A DNA stretch of 58,033 nucleotides from an uncultured Bacteroides sp. (GCA_900553815.1 USEY01000012.1:1-58033), one strand, 5' to 3'. Positions 34,369 through 44,196 are shown, counted from the stretch's first letter. Program-made: numbers and translations. The notes: generated from the letters alone by a model not told the origin.

Positions 34369-35469
34369 TTATTTCTTCACCTGCACAATGCGTGTAGGCT
34401 CCATTTCAATGTTGCGCTTGTCTACCTGGCGCACTACGGCAGCGGCCAGCTGAAGGAAGGCACGGCCGGTGACGGTATCCGAGTCGAGGGCAACGGGCGT
34501 ACCCTTGTCGCCGCTCTCGCAGATACTCTGTACGATGGGAATCTGCCCCAGCAGGGGGACATTCAGTTCCTCGGCCAGCTGTTTGCAACCGTCTTTGCCG
34601 AAGATGTAGTACCGGTTCTCGGGCAGTTCGGCCGGGGTAAACCAGGCCATATTCTCCACCAGGCCCAGGATAGGCACGTTCACCTTTTCGTTGGTGTACA
34701 TGTCCACGCCCTTGCGTGCGTCGGCCAGTGCTACCTGCTGAGGTGTGCTGACAATGACGGCGCCGGTGATGGCGAGCGTCTGTAGCAGGGTAAGGTGGAT
34801 GTCGCTGGTGCCCGGAGGGGTATCGAGGATGAAGTAGTCCAGGTCGCCCCAGTCGGCATCGCCCACCAGCTGCTTCAGGGCATTGCTGGCCATGCCGCCA
34901 CGCCACAGGGTGGCCTGTTCGGGGTTGACAAAGAAGCCGATGGACAGGAGCTTGAGGCCATACTTCTCGATGGGGACGATGAGGTCGCGTCCGTCAATGC
35001 GTTCGGCATACGGGCGGGCGTCTTCTACCTGGAACATCTTGGGTACGGAGGGGCCGAAGATGTCGGCATCGAGCAGGCCCACTTTGTAGCCCAGCTTCAC
35101 CAAGGCAACGGCCAGGTTGGCGGCTACGGTGCTCTTTCCCACGCCGCCCTTGCCACTGGATACGGCGATGACGTTCCTGACGCGGGGCAACATCTTGCCC
35201 GGTTCGGGGCGGGCAGCCTGTCGGCTTTCGGTGCTGATGGTTACTTCTACATCGGGCGACACGTAGGTGTGGATGGCCGTTTCGGCCGATTTCAGCATGG
35301 ACTTCATGAAGGGGTCGGTCGGCTTCTCAAAGATGAGCGAGAAGCTGACCTTCATGCCGTCGATGCGCAGGTTGTCGGCCACCATTTCGGCTTCGACAAG
35401 GTTCTTGCCGCTGCCGGGATAGCGCACGGTAGCCAGTGCGTCCAGAATGAGTTTCGGATAGAGTGTCAT
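34369..35469 (-). CDS. mrp: Mrp/ApbC-family iron-sulfur carrier ATPase
   Basis: A 366-residue P-loop protein: N-terminal DUF59/MIP18-like domain, then a deviant Walker A (SSGKGGVGKSTVAANLAV), GLLDADIFGPSVP, and WRGGMASNALKQLV. Relatives carry and transfer Fe-S clusters. Typical members have a CxxC pair after GxVENM; here the segment is LVENMAWFTPAELPEN with no cysteine, so cluster binding at that site is not supported, though one Cys follows in FGKDGCKQ. Otherwise full length. Its upstream gap carries a phased repeat array. Confidence 0.88.
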   Translation of the reverse strand: MTLYPKLILDALATVRYPGSGKNLVEAEMVADNLRIDGMKVSFSLIFEKPTDPFMKSMLKSAETAIHTYVSPDVEVTISTESRQAARPEPGKMLPRVRNVIAVSSGKGGVGKSTVAANLAVALVKLGYKVGLLDADIFGPSVPKMFQVEDARPYAERIDGRDLIVPIEKYGLKLLSIGFFVNPEQATLWRGGMASNALKQLVGDADWGDLDYFILDTPPGTSDIHLTLLQTLAITGAVIVSTPQQVALADARKGVDMYTNEKVNVPILGLVENMAWFTPAELPENRYYIFGKDGCKQLAEELNVPLLGQIPIVQSICESGDKGTPVALDSDTVTGRAFLQLAAAVVRQVDKRNIEMEPTRIVQVKK

Positions 35470-35533
35470 AATCTATATGGTATTCAATATTTACAATTTA
35501 GATTTATTCTTTCATGAACGACGGCTCTTGATA

Positions 35534-35621
35534 GATAAGGCGGCGGTTCATGTAGGATAAGGTGGCGGTTTATCCATGATAAGGTGGCGGCTCATCCAGC
35601 ATAAACCGCAGCCTTATGTAG
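35534..35621. repeat. 22-nt phased array, word GATAAGGNGGCGGTT, last unit inverted
   Basis: Units begin at 35534, 35556, 35578 and 35600, all 22 nt apart. The first three read GATAAGG[C/T]GGCGG[T/C]T; the fourth is the reverse complement (CATAAACCGCAGCCTTATG) yet stays in the same register. It lies in the gap between trmB and mrp, 65 nt upstream of the mrp start. Confidence 0.87.
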
Positions 35622-35688
35622 GATGTCCATATCGGACTTATTACCAAACAGTTGCAGAGATTATTCAAGACTTCTTCCTGTTGGTAGG

Positions 35689-36447
35689 TTATTTTGACGT
35701 TTGAAGTCCGCTCCGCTTGCTACGGTTGTAGCTTCGGTAGTCGTCCAGCTCTATTTCCACGTCAGGTTCGGCAAGCATTCCTTCGTGCGGCAGTCGGAAA
35801 CGGATGTACTTGATGTCCAGTCCGCGGTCCAACCATTGCTGCTCGTAGTAGGTGCGTATGCTGAGTATCTCATCGGCCATGCCTGAATGATAGAGGTCTT
35901 CGGTCATCACCTCCACCGGCAGGTGGTTGTGCTCTATCATGTACTTGGTGTAGGTGAACATGAAGTTGCTGTCGGTCTTCAGGTGCACCAATCCCCTGTC
36001 GGTGAGGAATCGACGGTAGCGTTCCATGAAGTAGGTGGACGTCAGGCGCTTGGTGGCTTTCTTCATCTGCGGGTCGGAGAAGGTAAGCCATATCTCGCTT
36101 ATCTCTCCTTCGGCGAAGAAGCGGTCGATGATTTCTATCTGGGTGCGCAGGAATGCGACGTTGGTCATGCCGGCCTGGAACGACTCGGTGGCTCCCGTCC
36201 ACATACGGGCGCCCTTGATATCGACGCCGATGAAGTTCTTCTCGGGGAACAGTCGTCCCAGGCCCACGGTGTACTCGCCGCGGCCACATCCCAGCTCCAA
36301 GACGATGGGGTGGTCGTTCTTGAAGAACGTCTCTCCCCAATGTCCTTTCATCGGGAACGGTACGTTGTCCACCACCGAGTAGGGGTATTCAAACACGTGC
36401 GGGTACTCCCGCATATCTGCAAACTTGGCTAATTTTCCTTTTCCCAT
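35689..36447 (-). CDS. trmB: tRNA (guanine-N7-)-methyltransferase
   Basis: A 252-residue SAM-dependent enzyme that makes m7G46 in tRNA. The SAM site is [16 protein letters not shown] with [11 protein letters not shown], and the catalytic region is [16 protein letters not shown] followed by [12 protein letters not shown]. Length is normal for the Bacteroides form. It follows the MBL-fold gene by 4 nt and belongs to the ilvE-MBL-trmB operon. Confidence 0.9.
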   Translation of the reverse strand: MGKGKLAKFADMREYPHVFEYPYSVVDNVPFPMKGHWGETFFKNDHPIVLELGCGRGEYTVGLGRLFPEKNFIGVDIKGARMWTGATESFQAGMTNVAFLRTQIEIIDRFFAEGEISEIWLTFSDPQMKKATKRLTSTYFMERYRRFLTDRGLVHLKTDSNFMFTYTKYMIEHNHLPVEVMTEDLYHSGMADEILSIRTYYEQQWLDRGLDIKYIRFRLPHEGMLAEPDVEIELDDYRSYNRSKRSGLQTSK

Positions 36448-36451
36448 AATT

Positions 36452-37273
36452 TTAGAAGGTCTCCACCCAGCCGGTATAGTTGTAGAATAGCCGGTCGGCG
36501 AAGGATTGGTGAAACAATGCGTATTGGTCTACACCCGTACAGTGGCACACGCCCAGCCGCTGTGGCAGGTGTTCGGACAGGTAGCGGGCTATCACTTCAT
36601 ACATCTTGGTTCCGGTGGTGCGGATATGGAAGCCTCCCAGCACCAGCTTCAGGGTGGTGTCGGGGAAGGTCGTTCGTACCGTGCGCAGGATGTTGGTGAT
36701 GCCTCGGTGTGAGCAGGCGCTTAGTACGGCCAAGTCATGGCCGCGCTTCAGCGCCAGTGCCAGTTCGTCGTCGAAGCGGTCGGGTTGTTTCTTACCGTCG
36801 ACCAGCGTGTAGAAGTGGTCGAAGTGGGTGTCGGCTTCGTCGGCGATGGGTAGTTGGGGGCAGGCGAAGATGCCCGGCAGCAGCTCCTCGGTTTGCTCCA
36901 CAAAGCGGAAGCGGCTGAGGTCGAGTGTGTCGGGGTGCATCAGTCCGTTCTCGCGCTCGTCCTTGTATTTGGGGCGGAGCACTTCGCGCTTGCATACCAC
37001 CGTGGCGCGGTCGTTCAGCCTCAGGAAGTGGTGCAGGCCACCCGTATGGTCGCGGTGTCCATGCGAAAGTACCAGATATTCCACCTCACGCAGGTCGATG
37101 CCCATCAGCCGGGCATTGCGGATGAAGAGGTCTGACGCGCCGGTGTCGAACAGTACCTTGTGTCCCTCTACCTCAACAAGCAGGGAAAGCCCGTGCTCTC
37201 CCTGCAATCCCTTGCCGTAGACCAAGTTTTCGGCAAGGGTGGTTATGGTTATGTCTTTGCTCACGCCTGTCAT
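36452..37273 (-). CDS. metallo-beta-lactamase-fold hydrolase
   Basis: A 273-residue MBL-fold enzyme with the HxHxDH metal motif in [17 protein letters not shown] and later metal ligands in [11 protein letters not shown] and LVLGGFHI. This variant resembles the archaeal and bacterial dihydropterin-ribofuranosyl-aminobenzene phosphate synthase-like proteins, whose bacterial role is unclear. It overlaps ilvE by 4 bases, so translation is coupled. It has no signal peptide. Confidence 0.8.
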   Translation of the reverse strand: MTGVSKDITITTLAENLVYGKGLQGEHGLSLLVEVEGHKVLFDTGASDLFIRNARLMGIDLREVEYLVLSHGHRDHTGGLHHFLRLNDRATVVCKREVLRPKYKDERENGLMHPDTLDLSRFRFVEQTEELLPGIFACPQLPIADEADTHFDHFYTLVDGKKQPDRFDDELALALKRGHDLAVLSACSHRGITNILRTVRTTFPDTTLKLVLGGFHIRTTGTKMYEVIARYLSEHLPQRLGVCHCTGVDQYALFHQSFADRLFYNYTGWVETF

Positions 37274-38289
37274 TCAACAATGGTTACCCAGCCGTGTGTG
37301 TCGGGCTCGTCGCCATATTGGATGGCGCGCAGCTTGTGATAGAGCTTGGAGCTGATTTCACCCGGCTTGCCGTCTTTTGAGATGACGTATGAGCGGTTGT
37401 TCTCGGGGTCGTCGATGCGTTGGATGGGGCTGATGACGGCTGCCGTGCCGCAGGCGCCTGCCTCTTCGAACGTGGCGAGTTCCTCTTCGGGGATGGGACG
37501 GCGTTCTACTTTCAGGCCCATGTCTTCGGCCAGCTGCATCAGGCTCTTGTTGGTGATGGAGGGCAGAATAGAGGTAGAAAGCGGAGTGATGTATGTATTG
37601 TTCTTGATGCCAAAGAAGTTGGCGGCACCACACTCGTCCATATACTTCTTTTCCTTGGCATCCAGGTAGAACTCAGCCGAGTATCCTCCTTCGTGGGCTT
37701 CCTTGCTGGCGCGGAGGCTGGCTGCATAGTTGCCACCTACCTTGAACGTACCGGTACCGAGCGGGGCCGCACGGTCGTACTTGCGGGTAATGACGTAGGG
37801 AGTGGTGGCAAATCCGCCCTTGAAGTACGGGCCTACGGGAGTGACGAATATCAGGAAGAGGTATTCATTGGAAGGTTTCACACCTACCTGTGCTCCTGTA
37901 CCAACCAGCAACGGACGGATGTAGAGGGAAGCACCGCTCTCGTATGGCGGGATGAAGCGTTCGTTCAGCTTCACTACCTTCAATACGGCCTCACGGAAAC
38001 GTTCGGTCGACAGCTCGGGCATCAGGATACCGCGGCAAGTAGATTGCAGGCGGGCAGCGTTCTCTTCCAAGCGGAAGATGCGCACCTTTCCGTCTTTGCC
38101 ACGGAAGGCTTTCAACCCTTCAAAGGCTTCCTGTCCGTAGTGCAGGCAGGTGGCTGCCATGTGCATGGGGATGGTTTCTTCGCTGCATACTTCCAGCTCT
38201 CCCCACTGACCGTTACGATGATAAATTCTCACGTTATAGTCTGTCTTCATGTATCCGAAGGACAGATTTGACCAATCAATTTCTTTCAT
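37270..38289 (-). CDS. ilvE: branched-chain amino acid aminotransferase
   Basis: A 339-residue fold-type IV PLP enzyme, type II length, which interconverts Leu, Ile and Val with their 2-oxo acids. Visible signs: YGQEAFEGLKAFRG, RPLLVGTGAQVGVKP, the PLP-Lys region FYLDAKEKKYMDECG, and EEAGACGTAAVISPI. It is the first gene of a three-gene run with the MBL hydrolase and trmB. Confidence 0.93.
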   Translation of the reverse strand: MKEIDWSNLSFGYMKTDYNVRIYHRNGQWGELEVCSEETIPMHMAATCLHYGQEAFEGLKAFRGKDGKVRIFRLEENAARLQSTCRGILMPELSTERFREAVLKVVKLNERFIPPYESGASLYIRPLLVGTGAQVGVKPSNEYLFLIFVTPVGPYFKGGFATTPYVITRKYDRAAPLGTGTFKVGGNYAASLRASKEAHEGGYSAEFYLDAKEKKYMDECGAANFFGIKNNTYITPLSTSILPSITNKSLMQLAEDMGLKVERRPIPEEELATFEEAGACGTAAVISPIQRIDDPENNRSYVISKDGKPGEISSKLYHKLRAIQYGDEPDTHGWVTIVE

Positions 38290-38346
38290 AATCTATATGG
38301 TTATATTGTTAACTTCTTCTACAAATTCTGCTGCTCTCCTTGTTTA

Positions 38347-38664
38347 TTAGTCAGCGTTAAGTTCATCTTCCAATGTCGCAGGGTCTTGTCGGCAGTCCCA
38401 TACGGAAATCACTATCACTTTGTCGTTCTCCACACGATAGATGACCTTATAGTGCGGATGTGCGATGATGGAACGATAGGCAAAGGATAAACCGGCATAT
38501 TCCGTCAATGTTGTTCCCATGAGAGGATGGGTTGCTAAAAGTTCAATCGTATCACGTATCTTATCAATCATTTTATAAGCGACCTTTCGGTTTGCCACTA
38601 TCCGATAATAGTCAAATATCTCGCGTAATTGCCTTTTAGCTCCTTCTCGTATGACTATTACCAT
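38347..38664 (-). CDS. ParE/RelE-family toxin
   Basis: A 105-residue protein of the RelE/ParE toxin fold: AKRQLREIFDYYRIVANRKVA, IELLATHPLMGTTLTEY and YKVIYRVENDKVIVISVWDCRQDP. Members either cleave ribosome-bound mRNA or inhibit gyrase; which applies here cannot be told. It overlaps the upstream small gene by 7 bases, the usual antitoxin-toxin order. The pair sits between ilvE and xseB, a likely insertion into a housekeeping run. Confidence 0.82.
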   Translation of the reverse strand: MVIVIREGAKRQLREIFDYYRIVANRKVAYKMIDKIRDTIELLATHPLMGTTLTEYAGLSFAYRSIIAHPHYKVIYRVENDKVIVISVWDCRQDPATLEDELNAD

Positions 38665-38906
38665 GTGGCCATTTCTCTTTTAAAATTTTCCCATGATACA
38701 ACTTTGCCTTCAGCTATTTCCTTTTCAGCCTGTATTAAATCTGCTATCCGTTCCTCCTCGGTATAAGGCAGGCCAGGGATGCGTCCGTCCTTTTCCCTCT
38801 CTTTCAAATCTTCCAAAAAGGCTTGAAGCACATCCATAGCCCAGTCTTTATCCATCAGGGAAATGACATCCTGTAACACTTGCTGACGTAGTTTTATTGA
38901 AGTCAT
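38658..38906 (-). CDS. probable antitoxin of the ParE-like toxin
   Basis: An 82-residue acidic, helical protein starting MTSIKLRQQVL. The C-terminus (KVVSWENFKREMATW) resembles the toxin-binding tail of Phd/RHH-type antitoxins. No clear DNA-binding motif is visible. It overlaps the toxin start and is assigned by context. The shorter ATG at 38906 is preferred; another in-frame start adds 9 residues. Confidence 0.68.
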   Translation of the reverse strand: MTSIKLRQQVLQDVISLMDKDWAMDVLQAFLEDLKEREKDGRIPGLPYTEEERIADLIQAEKEIAEGKVVSWENFKREMATW

Positions 38907-38942
38907 GGCCTTTGTAATTTGGTTCAGCAACAAAAATAGTCT

Positions 38943-39158
38943 TTATTCTTCACTTTCTTGCTTTTCAGCCAGTATTTTTTCTATTTCCCGGTCTGCTTTT
39001 GTCAGTTTGCTTTCGCAGAAGGCTATGATTTCGTTGGCTTCCTTTATTTTCTCGGCCAGTTCGTCTATCTCCAGTTCGTTGTTGTCAATCTGGTTGACAA
39101 TCTTCTCCAGGCGGCTCATGGCCTGTGAGTAGGTTTCTTTCTTTCGGGGTGTGGGCAT
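38943..39158 (-). CDS. xseB: exodeoxyribonuclease VII small subunit
   Basis: A 71-residue coiled-coil protein (YSQAMSRLEKIVNQIDNNEL, IDELAEKIKEANEIIAFC), the typical XseB pattern. It joins XseA to form the exonuclease that trims single-stranded DNA in repair. It lies 9 nt behind xseA. Confidence 0.9.
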   Translation of the reverse strand: MPTPRKKETYSQAMSRLEKIVNQIDNNELEIDELAEKIKEANEIIAFCESKLTKADREIEKILAEKQESEE

Positions 39159-39167
39159 ATTGGGCAG

Positions 39168-40412
39168 TTATTTTATGGATTTTACGGTAGATGTTATTTC
39201 TCCTTTGTAGACTTTGGTTGTCAGTACATCGCCTGCTTGCAGCTGTGAGGCGTCTTTTACTGCTTTTCCGTCTTTCAGCGTCAGGCTGTAGCCGCGTGCC
39301 AGCATCTTGTCGGGCGAGGTATCGGCAAGGCGTTGTTTCAGCAGTTCCAACCGGTAATGGTGTCGGGACAGCATTGTTTCCACTGAACGGTGCAGGTCTT
39401 TGCGGACGGTGAGCAGTGCCAGCTTGGCTGATGAAATGCGTCGGACGGATGCCGCAGGGATGCGGTGGCGACATTGGTTCAGGCGAGTGCGTTCCTGTTT
39501 CAGGCGGTTGACGACACCCTCGTGTAGGCGGGTTGTCAGGTAAGTCAGGTGGTCGGCTGCTTCGTCCATGCGGCTGATGAGGAACTCGGCTGCCGCAGTA
39601 GGGGTTTTCACACGCATGTGGGCTACGGAGTCGAGTACGGTGTCGTCGCGCTCGTGGCCGATGCCGGTGATGATGGGCAGCGGAAACTGTGCACAGGCGG
39701 CGGCCAACAGGTAGGTGTCGAAGCAGGATAGGTCGGACGTGGCGCCTCCGCCGCGTATGATGACTACCGCGTCGAACTGGTCGGCACGTTGGTTTATTGC
39801 GTCCAGTGCCGACAGGATAGATTCTTCGACACGGTCACCCTGCATGGCGGCGGCAAAGAGGTCGACCTTGAAGTAGTAACCGCGCGGATTATGCTCTAGC
39901 TGATGACAGAAGTCGCCGTACCCGGCAGCCGTGGGCGAGGATATGACGGCAATGCGTTGTGGCAGCACGGGCATGGGCAGCTCTTTGTTCAGCGTCAGCA
40001 CGCCTTCTTCTTCCAGCTGCTTCAGAATTTCGCGCCGTCGGCGGGCCATGTCACCCAGTGTATAGGTGGGGTCGATGTCCTGCACGGTGAGGCTATAGCC
40101 GTAGAGTTCGTGGAAACTGACCGTGACCTGCACCAGCACCTTGATGCCTGCCGTGAAGGCCTGCCCTGTGCTTTCCTCAAAATAAGGGCGGAGCAGGCGG
40201 AATACATTGCTCCAGATGACGCCGCGGGCTTTGGCCACCAGGTTATTGCCACGCGGGTCTTTCTGCACAAATTCCACGTAGCAATGCCCTGTGGACGGAT
40301 GTATGCGTACTTCGCTCAGTTCGGCCTGCACCCAGTATTCATCGGGCAGGCACTGTTCGAGGCTGTGGCGCACCAAGGCGTTGAGGTCATATAAGGATAA
40401 AGCTTCCATCAT
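39168..40412 (-). CDS. xseA: exodeoxyribonuclease VII large subunit
   Basis: A 414-residue protein with an N-terminal OB fold (YWVQAELSEVRIHPSTGHCY) and a catalytic domain including AVISSPTAAGYGDF, FDAVVIIRGGGATSDLSCFD and PIITGIGHERDDTVLD, all standard XseA motifs. It degrades single-stranded DNA together with XseB. MMEALSLYDL (40412) is preferred; an upstream in-frame ATG would add 18 residues with no family match. A 22-nt array lies just upstream. Confidence 0.93.
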   Translation of the reverse strand: MMEALSLYDLNALVRHSLEQCLPDEYWVQAELSEVRIHPSTGHCYVEFVQKDPRGNNLVAKARGVIWSNVFRLLRPYFEESTGQAFTAGIKVLVQVTVSFHELYGYSLTVQDIDPTYTLGDMARRRREILKQLEEEGVLTLNKELPMPVLPQRIAVISSPTAAGYGDFCHQLEHNPRGYYFKVDLFAAAMQGDRVEESILSALDAINQRADQFDAVVIIRGGGATSDLSCFDTYLLAAACAQFPLPIITGIGHERDDTVLDSVAHMRVKTPTAAAEFLISRMDEAADHLTYLTTRLHEGVVNRLKQERTRLNQCRHRIPAASVRRISSAKLALLTVRKDLHRSVETMLSRHHYRLELLKQRLADTSPDKMLARGYSLTLKDGKAVKDASQLQAGDVLTTKVYKGEITSTVKSIK

Positions 40413-40495
40413 GTAAAGCTGTTGTCGGTTAGAAAAAATATTATCATTCCTTCTCTTATGCGCCAAGCTGGTAGTTCCTGTAGCGGCTCAAGGAG

Positions 40496-40605
40496 TGAAA
40501 CCAATAGTTTCAGGCTATGAAACCGATGGTTTCAAGCAATGAAACTGATAGTTTCAAGCAATGAAACCGGTAGTTTCAGACTATGAAACTTATTGAAACT
40601 ATTCT
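40496..40605. repeat. 22-nt phased array, word TGAAAC(n5)GTTTCA
   Basis: TGAAAC begins at 40496, 40518, 40540, 40562 and 40584, four exact 22-nt steps. The first four units are dyads TGAAAC, five bases, GTTTCA (17 bp) with 5-nt spacers. The final unit runs into the S8 protease gene, whose stop codon (40599-40601) lies within it. The array fills the gap between that gene's 3' end and the xseA start. Confidence 0.9.
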
Positions 40606-41996
40606 TGGGCTACTTCAGTTGCTCCTTTGTTTTGGTCGGAAAGGTAGCTTTTGTAGGCTTTCCACAGGTCGGGAACTCCGTAGCCGTAGATATTGTCGGG
40701 GTAGTCGACGCGGTCGCCCGAGCGTCGTACCAGTTCTATCACTTCTTGGGCTGTGAGGGTGGGACAGGCCTGCCACAGGCAAGTCACCATGCCACACATG
40801 ATGGGCGAAGCGAACGAAGTGCCGTTGGCATGCGACTGGTTGCCGTTGGTGCCCATGACGTCGGCGCGGAATCCTACTGCTACAACGTCGGGCTTGATAC
40901 GTCCGTCGGCCGTCGGGCCAATGGACGAGAAGGTGGCCAGTGTGCTTTCCTTGGTGATGGCGCCTACGGTAAGTACTTGGTCGGCATCGCCCGGAGGGGT
41001 GATTTTCTTCCACGAACCGGCACCAGAATTGCCTGCGCTGCATACCAGAATCATGCCTTTACCTGCAATGTGGCCAGCCTGACGCGACATCAGTGAGAAG
41101 TGACCGTCCAAATCGCGCAGCCGGTAGTTCTTTGTTTTGTCGTCGAAGGTATAGTAGCCCAGCGAGGTGTTGATGACGTCGGCTCCCACACTGTCGGCAA
41201 ACTCCACGGCGGCAGCCCAATAGTCCTGTTCAACCAGATGCTCGGAGTACTCGTCTTCGCTCCGCAGCAGCCAGTAGGACGCCTCGGGGGCAGTTCCTAC
41301 CATGATGTCGGGCCGATTCATGGCCATGCACGACAAGACGGCCATGCCGTGGCTACTCTCGGCAAAGATGTCGGCTTCACGGCTGACGAAGTCTTTGGTG
41401 CCCAGTATCCGTACATTGTCCAAGGCTTTTATTTTGTCAGCGTTGTGAAATCCGGCATCGATGACGGCTATCACCATGCCCTGCCCCTTGAATCCGGCAT
41501 CGTGCAGTTGGTTGCCGTGGCTCATTTTTATCTGGTCGGCAGCCGGGCCATAGTATTCTCCTTTGTATTCTTTGGGTTGGTTTATCAGGGTATCGCGTTT
41601 GGTGGCGTGGGTGGGCTTGTCCTTGGCCGGAGCCGTCCACACTTTCTCGGTGGAGCGGACAAAGGGCAGAGCAGCAATGCGCTCTACCAGCTTGGGGTCG
41701 TTGCACGACACGGTGACATAGTTTTCCCATTTGCCCGTCTGTACGATGTGTACGCCGGTGCGTCTGATTTCATCGACATAGGCTTTGCACACAGGTAGGT
41801 CGGTGGAGTCGATGGCGATATGTTGCTTTTGTCGGCGTGCAATGGCCCGTTCAGACAGGAAGTCCTGCGGACGGCTGAGCGAGTAAGTGGTGGCCGCCTT
41901 GTCTGTCAGGCCGATGCGGTATTTCAATGTGTCTTGTTGGGCTGCTGATGTTCCGGCCAGCAGCATAAAGGCTGAAAGTAAAAATAGCTGTTTCAT
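40599..41996 (-). CDS. exported S8-family (subtilisin-like) serine protease
   Basis: A 465-residue secreted protease: signal peptide (MKQLFLLSAFMLLAGTSAAQ), an N-terminal propeptide-like region to about residue 150, then the subtilase domain with catalytic Asp (MVIAVIDAGFH), His (SSHGMAVLSCMA) and Ser (NGTSFASPIMCG), plus the oxyanion Asn region CSAGNSGAG. All are intact. Substrate unknown. It starts 14 nt after mnmA, so it likely shares a transcript with aroB and mnmA. Confidence 0.9.
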   Translation of the reverse strand: MKQLFLLSAFMLLAGTSAAQQDTLKYRIGLTDKAATTYSLSRPQDFLSERAIARRQKQHIAIDSTDLPVCKAYVDEIRRTGVHIVQTGKWENYVTVSCNDPKLVERIAALPFVRSTEKVWTAPAKDKPTHATKRDTLINQPKEYKGEYYGPAADQIKMSHGNQLHDAGFKGQGMVIAVIDAGFHNADKIKALDNVRILGTKDFVSREADIFAESSHGMAVLSCMAMNRPDIMVGTAPEASYWLLRSEDEYSEHLVEQDYWAAAVEFADSVGADVINTSLGYYTFDDKTKNYRLRDLDGHFSLMSRQAGHIAGKGMILVCSAGNSGAGSWKKITPPGDADQVLTVGAITKESTLATFSSIGPTADGRIKPDVVAVGFRADVMGTNGNQSHANGTSFASPIMCGMVTCLWQACPTLTAQEVIELVRRSGDRVDYPDNIYGYGVPDLWKAYKSYLSDQNKGATEVAQE

Positions 41997-42010
41997 ATAG
42001 TATTCTTATT

Positions 42011-43078
42011 TTATACATACATTCCTATTCCCCGTTGTGAGGCGATGAACGAACCTCCCACCAGGCGGTTGCCAATATAGAATACGGCCGACTGGCCCGG
42101 AGCAATGGCCGAAGCCTCGGACTGGAAGTTGACCAGCAACCTGCCGTCGTCCAACCTGCGCAGTGTGCAGGGGATGGGCTTGCTGCGGTAGCGGATACGA
42201 ACGCTGAGCTGCGGGCTGTTCATGGCTTCCGCCTCGTCTACGAAACGGTCGTCTTCTACCAGCATGTGGCTGGTTTTCAGTTCTTCGGCATCGCCCAGCA
42301 TGACAGTATTCTTCTGTGGATTTATTTTCAATACATAGGCAGGTTTGCCGAGCGCAATCTCCAAGCCCTTCCGTTGTCCTATGGTGTAATAGGGGAAACC
42401 TTTGTGTTCGCCCAACTTCACACCAGCAGCATTGACAAACCAGCCTTTGCCTATTTCTTGGTCAATTTCGGGTGAGTGTTCGCGCAGGAAGTCGCGGTAG
42501 TCGCCCTTGATGAAGCACACCTCCATGCTTTCGCCTTCTTCGGCCTTCAGCTTATAACCTTTGCTGCGCAGGTAGTCGCGCACTTGCGGTTTGGTGAGTG
42601 TGCCGAGCGGGAAGATGCAGCGTCGGAGCACGTCTTGCGACAGGCGCCACAGGAAGTATGACTGGTCTTTCTTGTCATCGTCGCCCGTCAGGATGTAGAT
42701 GTGTCCGCCATGTTCTTCCAGGCGGGTATAGTGGCCGGTAGCTATGAAGTTGCAACCCAGGCGGTCGGCCCATTCGGTGAGGATGCGGAACTTGAACAAA
42801 GGGTTGCACATGACACACGGGTTGGGAGTACGGCCCTGGCGGTATTCGTCAATGAAATTCTGTACGATGATTTTTCTGAATGCCTCCCGTTCGTCGGCAA
42901 TATGGTGTTCTATACCCATCTGTTCGGCCAGTTGGGCCGCTTCTACGGGCTTCTCGCCCCATACCCAGAGGGTGAGTCCAACGATGTCGTATCCCTGCTC
43001 GCGCAGCATCAGGCAGGTGGCGGTGCTGTCTATACCTCCGCTCATGCCTACCAGCACTTTCTGTTTTGCTTTCTCCAT
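42011..43078 (-). CDS. mnmA: tRNA-specific 2-thiouridylase
   Basis: A 355-residue enzyme that makes s2U34 in Lys, Glu and Gln tRNAs. The PP loop is [12 protein letters not shown], the first catalytic Cys lies in [10 protein letters not shown] and the second in [11 protein letters not shown], with the YTIGQRKGL region. Bacteroides genomes may carry more than one MnmA-like gene; I cannot tell which this is. [10 protein letters not shown] (43078) is preferred because an upstream ATG would overlap the aroB stop by 16 bases. Confidence 0.9.
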   Translation of the reverse strand: MEKAKQKVLVGMSGGIDSTATCLMLREQGYDIVGLTLWVWGEKPVEAAQLAEQMGIEHHIADEREAFRKIIVQNFIDEYRQGRTPNPCVMCNPLFKFRILTEWADRLGCNFIATGHYTRLEEHGGHIYILTGDDDKKDQSYFLWRLSQDVLRRCIFPLGTLTKPQVRDYLRSKGYKLKAEEGESMEVCFIKGDYRDFLREHSPEIDQEIGKGWFVNAAGVKLGEHKGFPYYTIGQRKGLEIALGKPAYVLKINPQKNTVMLGDAEELKTSHMLVEDDRFVDEAEAMNSPQLSVRIRYRSKPIPCTLRRLDDGRLLVNFQSEASAIAPGQSAVFYIGNRLVGGSFIASQRGIGMYV

Positions 43079-43134
43079 TGTTAAGTTATCCGTTATATAT
43101 TGTATATAGCTTTGCGTTGCCTTGTCGTCTGTTT

Positions 43135-44196
43135 TCAGAGTCCCATGCACTCGCGATAGAAGTCAAAGACCTCGAAGATAACGTCTTTGTCGGCTGTTTG
43201 GTTCAGACAGATGTGGCCCACATCGCTCAGCAGGGTGAAGTTGATGATGCCGGCCATGTTCTTCTTGTCGTGCTTCATCAGTTCATAGAGTCGGTCGTAG
43301 TGGCGGCATTCAAAGTGGAAAGCACCGTAGTTTTGCCGGATGAAGTGGATGGATTGCTGCATTTTCTCTTTGGGGAAGCCACATTTCAGGTGCGAGAGGT
43401 ACAGCTCGCAGACCAATCCCCAGGCTACGGCATAGCCATGAAGCACGGGTCTGTCTTCGGCCAGTGCCAGACTTTCGAAAGCATGTCCTATGGTGTGTCC
43501 TAGGTTGAGGGCCTTGCGTATGCCGTGTTCGTGTGGGTCTTGCTCTACAATGTCTTCCTTGACCTGCACCGATTGTCCTACCAGCTCCTTCAGTCGTCCG
43601 TAGTCTATGCACTCAGTGTCGAAGGCCAACAGTTCGCTCCAATGCCGGTCGGTACTGATGAGGCCGTGTTTCAGCATTTCGGCGTAGCCCGAGAAGAAGT
43701 TGTGGGCGTCCAGTGTGCGCAGAAATTCGGTTTCGATAAGTACGCTGACGGCAGGCGAAAAGACACCCACTTCGTTCTTCAGCCCGTTGAAGTTGATGCC
43801 CGTCTTGCCGCCGACAGAGGCGTCGACCATGGACAACAGGGTGGTTGGTATATTGATGTAGTCAATGCCACGCTTAAAGGTAGAAGCGGCAAATCCGCCC
43901 AAGTCGGTCACCATGCCTCCGCCCAGGTTGATAAGTAGCGAATGGCGGCTGGCTCCCTGAGTGCTGAGTGCCATCCATACGGAAGCAAGCGTGTCCAGAT
44001 TCTTGTGCACGTCTTCGGCACCGATGGTTATTTCCGTGGCCTGATGCAGGTCGTTTGCTCGGTTCAGCACAGGCATGCAAAGATTGTGTGTATGCTGGTC
44101 GGTGAGAATGAAAACCTTGTCGTAGTTTTTTCTGCCGATAACGCCCGTCAGGTCGCTGTCGAGTTGTTGGCAAAGTATGACTTCTTGCTTGTTCAT
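43135..44196 (-). CDS. aroB: 3-dehydroquinate synthase
   Basis: A 353-residue NAD- and metal-dependent enzyme of the shikimate pathway that converts DAHP to 3-dehydroquinate. Signature sequence: [53 protein letters not shown]. Full length and first in the run aroB-mnmA-S8 protease. The promoter region upstream is shared with a divergent gene. Confidence 0.93.
   Translation of the reverse strand: MNKQEVILCQQLDSDLTGVIGRKNYDKVFILTDQHTHNLCMPVLNRANDLHQATEITIGAEDVHKNLDTLASVWMALSTQGASRHSLLINLGGGMVTDLGGFAASTFKRGIDYINIPTTLLSMVDASVGGKTGINFNGLKNEVGVFSPAVSVLIETEFLRTLDAHNFFSGYAEMLKHGLISTDRHWSELLAFDTECIDYGRLKELVGQSVQVKEDIVEQDPHEHGIRKALNLGHTIGHAFESLALAEDRPVLHGYAVAWGLVCELYLSHLKCGFPKEKMQQSIHFIRQNYGAFHFECRHYDRLYELMKHDKKNMAGIINFTLLSDVGHICLNQTADKDVIFEVFDFYRECMGL

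Noticed and set aside
36452..37273. Beta-lactamase resistance gene
   Set aside because: The MBL fold is shared by many hydrolases; the protein lacks a signal peptide and resembles the dihydropterin phosphate synthase-like group, not class B lactamases.
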